Positions 33,901 through 37,396 of a stretch of DNA of 37,396 bases are shown here, piece after piece. This DNA is from Chrysochromulina tobinii. Lineage: Eukaryota; Haptophyta; Prymnesiales; Chrysochromulinaceae. The position numbers were made by a program, and so were the translations under genes. Within the stretch, counting starts at the first letter, position 1, and the number at the start of each line of letters is the position of its first letter. The stretch is taken from contig JWZX01002977.1 in the NCBI GenBank assembly GCA_001275005.1, forward strand, positions 1 through 37,396, written 5' to 3'. Below the pieces are notes generated by a model that saw nothing but the letters and a program-made list of their open reading frames with translations, was not told the origin of the DNA and searched no databases.

Positions 33901-36422
33901 AGGGCTCATCAGGGCTCATCAGGGTTCATCAGGGTTCATCAGGGCTCATCATCAGTGGCACCCACCTGCTCGAGAAGGCGACTGAGCCGCGCGAGGGATT
34001 GCTGCACGGTCGCTTCGCGTCGCCAGCACAGCAGCACGCATCCCTGCGCACCCGCGCGGATCTTCAACGGGCCTTCGCCCAACACGGCGCCACTACCGCC
34101 CAACACGGCGCCATCACCGCCCAACACGGCGCCACCGCCGCCCATCCCGGCGCCCTGAGTGGCCCCCTCGCGCACGGGCAGCAGTTGGCCCGTCTCGCCC
34201 AGCACACTTCCCACAGAGAGCCGGTGGATGGCGAGCTCGGACGGCGCCGTGTTGGGCGAGCTAGGGCGCGCCGTGTTGGGCGAGCCAGACGGCGCAACCA
34301 TCGGGGCGCCCGAGGCCGCGCATGCAAGTGTAATGACATCGATCGGCGCCGACGCCTCGGCCGACGCTGCCGAAGCGGCGATGGACTCGCCCGACACGGC
34401 GCTGGTCTCGACGACGAGGAGGACGTCGCCGTTGAGCACGACGGCAAACGCGTCGTTCGGCAGAGTGTCGGGCGCGAGCGGCTTGACCAAGGCGGTCTCG
34501 GTTGCCAAGTTAGGAGCGACGATCGGGCGCAAGTTGTGCTTCGGCGGCAGCTCGACCTCGGTGGCACGGCGGCAGAGCGCAAGCAGCTCATTGGTCGTCA
34601 GCGGCGCAAACAGAGGGAGCTCGGCGAGCTTGGCTGCATGCGCGTGTGCGAGGGTCTCTCGCAAGGACACCAGGAGTGAGCGCAGCTGCGACTTGTGAAG
34701 GAGCCGTAACGGGACGCGCACCGTCCCGGGCGGACAGCGGAGCCCGTACCAGCGGAAGTGCGCGATGCCGTTGGGCGTTTCGTCAGCGTAGGGTGTGAAA
34801 GACGCCCCCCCGGGGGGGGTGAGGGACGGCGGGGTGAGGGACGCCCCCCCGTCGAGCGTGTGAGCGAGCGACCAGAGCACTGTACCGAGCCCCAACGTGA
34901 GCTCGCTCGTGTCGACGTCCCAGTCGGTGAGCCCGGAGGAGCGACGGTCCGAACTTGCCGAATCGGTCAAGTCCTCCGAGCCGTTGGAATCGCGCTGCTC
35001 AGCGAAGCCGCGCCGTTCCGTGCCCATCGAGGTGATCGATTGGCTCGGCCGATACGGCGCGCAGGTCACCGCCGCGTTGCCCTCCAAGAGGAGTAGCCAC
35101 TCGGCATCCATGTCGTACGGCGCCTTCTCGTCGGCATTCAAGTAGCCGCGGGCCATCCGCGGCAGCACGTCTCGCGCGAGCTGATGCGCGAGCGACGGCG
35201 GCAACGCGCCGCGTGTGCCGCCCCATTCGGCTCGGAAGGCCGCCGCCAGGCCCGCGAGCAGCCGCGCCTCGTACGCCTCGCCGGCCGCCGCGCCCGACGC
35301 GGCGTCGGCGCCCAATACGGCGCCCGCCTCGGCCTCGGCGCCCGAGACGGCGCCTGTACCGCCCGAGACGGCGCCTGTACCGCCCGAGACGGCGCCTGCG
35401 GAGGATCCGCAGTAGACCCCTGAGGAGCTCGGCAGGGACTCGACGAGCTGCGCCCACGACGGCGCGTCGTGCCGGCCGGCGTGGACTCGGGGGGCCCCCG
35501 CCTCGGCCAGGTCGCCGAGCGTCTTCGCCTTGAGCAGCCGTTGCATCGCCTGATTGCGAAAGAATTGACGAAGCCGACCTTCGATGGCGGAGAGGCGCTC
35601 AGTGCCCCAAACCTTGCGCCCACCTTCCGGGTAGACGACCTCTTGCAAGAAGAAGGTGTTCTGCGCGCGCGTCCCGATCGTCGCGATCTGCGCCTTGACG
35701 ATAGAGAGGCCGAGGCCCGAGAGGGCAGACGAGAGGTCAGCGAGGAGGCGCGCGCGGTTCGGGGCCATGATGCGGACCACCGTGCAAGTCTCGTCGGCGT
35801 CGTTCTCAATGGTGACGTGCAGCTGCGACGAGAGGGAGCTCTCGCTCGCCTCCGCCTCGGCCGCCACCCGCTCCGCGATCGCCGCCGTCGCCATACGACT
35901 CCCCAGCCTCGACTTGAACGTCGGGTCAGTCGTCGGGTCGTTCGACGAGCCCGAGCTACTGCCCCGCATCTCCTTGTCCGAAAACGGCTCGAGGCGTGCG
36001 AGGCGGCTCACGCTGCGCGTGGGCTTCCGAGCGATGGCCACCGTCGCCTCCGCTGCCTCCGGCAGGCGCACGGATCGGGCGCGGGGCTGTGCAGCTCGAT
36101 TGCGCAGCGTGGCATTCTCCTCAACCAGCGTGGCATTCTCCTTGGTGAGCCGCTCGACGAGGCTTCGGAGCACCGCGAGCTCGTCCTCGAAGGCCACGTC
36201 ACGCGCCGCGCCGCTCAGCAACGGCAGGGACTTTTCATCGTTCGCCTGTGGCCAACCAAAGCGCTCCGAGAGGAAACGCGTCGCAATCCGGCAGAAGACC
36301 ACAAGGATGGCGGCGCCGGCGCTGCCGGCGACGCCGGCGCCCGCCGTGGCCGCCGTCCCCGCGGCGATCCCTATCAGGTACGGGAGCAGGTCCCCGTCGC
36401 GCAGCGTGAGCGAAGGAGCCAT
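30917..36422 (-). CDS. ACT / cNMP-binding-like / ACT / AGC-family protein kinase
   Basis: Eight exons: 36422-33966, 33829-33667, 33493-33426, 33243-32806, 32660-32567, 32462-32188, 32099-31377, 31234-30917; all phases close; 1511 residues. In order: Gly/Ala-rich hydrophobic segment (12-46); coiled coil (80-108); ACT domain 1 (about 201-262, APNRARLLADLSSALSGLGL); low-complexity GAVSGGT repeats; a degenerate cyclic-nucleotide-binding-like region (LPLFAPLTTNELLALCRRA, AVVLNGDVLLV, VLGETGQLLPVRE, then LGLVLTGEVIELG in exon 2); ACT domain 2 (about 949-998, VPSRNRLLADLSATLSQLDL); a linker; kinase (Gly loop 1184-1192, Lys1207, YRDLKPEN with Asp1314, DLG in place of DFG with Asp1332, CGTPEFMAPE); and an AGC C-tail (HAFFWGLDWEAL). 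It is probably a PKG/PKA-like kinase regulated by small ligands through its ACT and cNMP-like modules. Confidence 0.88.
31235..31376 (-). repeat. Kinase intron 7: GGATGGCCGC decamers and module A
   Basis: On the gene strand the intron holds GGATGGCCGC/CGATGGCC-type decamers (complement at 31262-31330) and ends with an exact TGATTGCCTCCCTCATCAG, identical to the acceptor of P5CS intron 6. Confidence 0.9.
32100..32187 (-). repeat. Kinase intron 6 with a copy of the exon 6 end
   Basis: CTCCATCGGCTGCGCGAGCA(G) ends exon 6 and also ends intron 6 immediately before exon 7. Between the copies are TGATGACCTC and GATTGCCTCTAATTGCCTC decamers. Confidence 0.9.
32463..32566 (-). repeat. Kinase intron 5 with a diverged copy of the exon 5 end
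   Basis: The exon 5 end (GCTCATCGGGTTCGTCAACT...GCACTAG) recurs just before the acceptor as GCTCATCGGGCTCGTCGATT...TCATTAG. A module A-like TGATTGCCTCCCTCATCGG lies just upstream of the copy. Confidence 0.8.
33244..33425 (-). repeat. Kinase intron 3: roughly 40-45 bp tandem units
   Basis: Plus-strand GGCCATGGGGGCGGTAATGA with GGGCGGTAATCAAGAGGG repeats about three times between 33260 and 33410, in two length variants. The acceptor on the gene strand is CCTCCCCAG. Confidence 0.85.
33830..33965 (-). repeat. Kinase intron 1: TGATGAGCCC decamer array
   Basis: On the gene strand, donor GTGGGTGCCAC is followed by about eight TGATGA(G/A)CCC decamers (plus-strand AGGGCTCATC, about 33887-33950), then a non-repetitive stretch to CCGAGCAG. 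Confidence 0.9.
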
Positions 36423-36775
36423 GGGCGCGCGGGGGGGGAGCTAAAGGCCTCGAGTTGAGTAGCGCCGGATTCGCAGAAGGCCGAGCGCGGGGGACGAATC
36501 TTTGTAGGGTGCAAAAACAGGATGAGACTTGCGCTGCATTGTATTCCACAGTAAATGTTCACGTATTTTTGCCATCTCGGCAAGACGCACAACCGTGGTA
36601 CAATGTTTTGAACTTCAGGTACGTGACCCATGCGGAGAGCGGTCTCTCAGAGAATCGCCCCGTTCGTGGACCATCACGTACCGCTGAACCGCGCATTCTC
36701 GCAACAAAACGGAGCGTTGTCTTGCCTTGAGCAGACCGCCCAGCATCATACCGACAGGCAACCTGCATCTTCATA
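36423..36775. other. Divergent intergenic region
   Basis: This lies between the start of the minus-strand kinase and the start of the plus-strand partial gene. It is AT-richer than the genes. CAGGTACGTGAC at about 36617-36628 is a strong donor-like word that could mark a 5' UTR intron of the plus-strand gene. Nothing else is recognised. Confidence 0.4.
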
Positions 36776-37396
36776 ATGCAGCAGACAAACCAACCAAACA
36801 CTCTGAGCTCGAGCTCAGTCGATGGAACTACTACAACACCACTTTCCTTCGCACAGGCTGCTGCCTCGTCGTTGATCGCCCCACCGGGAGTCGATACACT
36901 GATGCAGAAGGCACCGACCGCAACGGGCGAACGCAAACGCCGCATCGTCACTGAAGAAGAGCGTGAGCAGCTTCACGCTGCTGATAGCCTCGTTGAGCTC
37001 GCGCTCATCTTCGACACGAGTGCCGGAAAGAAAGGCGCGTTCGGTGGCCTCGGCCAAGACGCGCGCGAATCAACCGAACGCACCATCACCGATATCATCC
37101 AAGCGACGGTGCCCAACGTTAAGATCGAGCAAGCTCGAATCGACAGCATCAATGTCTTCGCAAACCCATCGTTCTACATCGTCATCCTCGTGTCGCGAGA
37201 CGACGCCGAGAGAACCCTCGGCCCACAAGCGGAGGTCCATCAGGCGATCGATTTTTATCTCTATGGCGCCGATGGACAGAAAACGTCCAAGCGCTCAGAC
37301 GTTGCCATCATCATTACCACGCCCGATCACGTCCCAAACCTCGCGCTCTTCGCCGATCGCCCGGATAAATCCACCCCGGCAGGAGGACTGAACCCG
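36776..37396 (+). CDS. 5' part of an unrecognised gene, running off the window
   Basis: From ATG at 36776 the frame stays open for 207 codons to the right edge. The N-terminus is Ser/Thr/Gln-rich (MQQTNQPNTLSSSSVDGTTT). A charged stretch (ATGERKRRIVTEEEREQLHA) leads into a globular-looking region with alternating hydrophobic strands (DSINVFANPSFYIVILVSRD, DVAIIITTPDHVPNLALF). Amino-acid composition is balanced and codons are less GC-biased than in neighbouring genes, which suggests genuine coding, possibly of mobile-element or recently acquired origin. The family is not recognised and the function unknown. Confidence 0.65.
   Translation, partial: MQQTNQPNTLSSSSVDGTTTTPLSFAQAAASSLIAPPGVDTLMQKAPTATGERKRRIVTEEEREQLHAADSLVELALIFDTSAGKKGAFGGLGQDARESTERTITDIIQATVPNVKIEQARIDSINVFANPSFYIVILVSRDDAERTLGPQAEVHQAIDFYLYGADGQKTSKRSDVAIIITTPDHVPNLALFADRPDKSTPAGGLNP

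Noticed and set aside
35469-36458. Plus-strand frame of about 330 codons
   Set aside because: It is antisense to kinase exon 1, low in complexity and without recognisable motifs.

Overview
The window is a GC-rich nuclear segment of a eukaryotic protist. Ten recognisable gene models, several with many short introns, lie beside the 3' part of a Ty1/copia LTR retrotransposon. Plastid-type bipartite targeting on one small protein, a bifunctional P5C synthase, a mitochondrial acyl-CoA dehydrogenase and a pentameric ligand-gated channel suggest an alga with a secondary plastid. A haptophyte is my first guess and a pelagophyte my second; no marker gene here settles it. Introns are almost all GT-AG, 77 to 238 nt long, and reading phase is kept across every junction I modelled.

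Layout. 1-6757: copia element (gag tail, long pol, 3' LTR); pol carries an inserted cytosine-methyltransferase-like domain and N-terminal hydrophobic segments. 6969-8072: protein with three UVR-like repeats. 8778-9937 (-): GT8 glycosyltransferase. 10161-11294 (+): unrecognised protein. 11628-12388 (-): ER-retained FKBP with two EF-hands. 12839-13762 (-): coiled-coil protein. 13970-14990 (-): alpha/beta hydrolase. 15192-16706 (+): five-exon FabG-like SDR. 17315-19129 (-): pentameric ligand-gated ion channel homologue. 19277-22877 (+): eleven-exon P5C synthase. 23953-26795 (-): eight-exon acyl-CoA dehydrogenase. 26918-27874 (-): multi-zinc-finger protein. 28214-29131 (-): EF-hand protein. 30157-30492 (-): small putative plastid membrane protein. 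30917-36422 (-): eight-exon ACT / cNMP-binding-like / ACT / AGC-kinase protein. 36776-37396 (+): start of an unrecognised gene cut by the window edge.

The genes do not form one pathway; they are mixed housekeeping, signalling and membrane functions. What ties the window together is intron architecture. Most introns contain (i) one or more local copies of the adjoining exon edge, (ii) arrays of roughly 10-nt units written in the sense direction of the gene and built on CTGAT-like words, and (iii) one of two shared 3' modules: TGATTGCCTCCCTCATCAG, or GCTCACCACGGCGCC followed by a pyrimidine tract and CACAG. The same modules recur in unrelated genes on both strands. This looks like an active intron-making or intron-remodelling process and is the most notable thing in the window.
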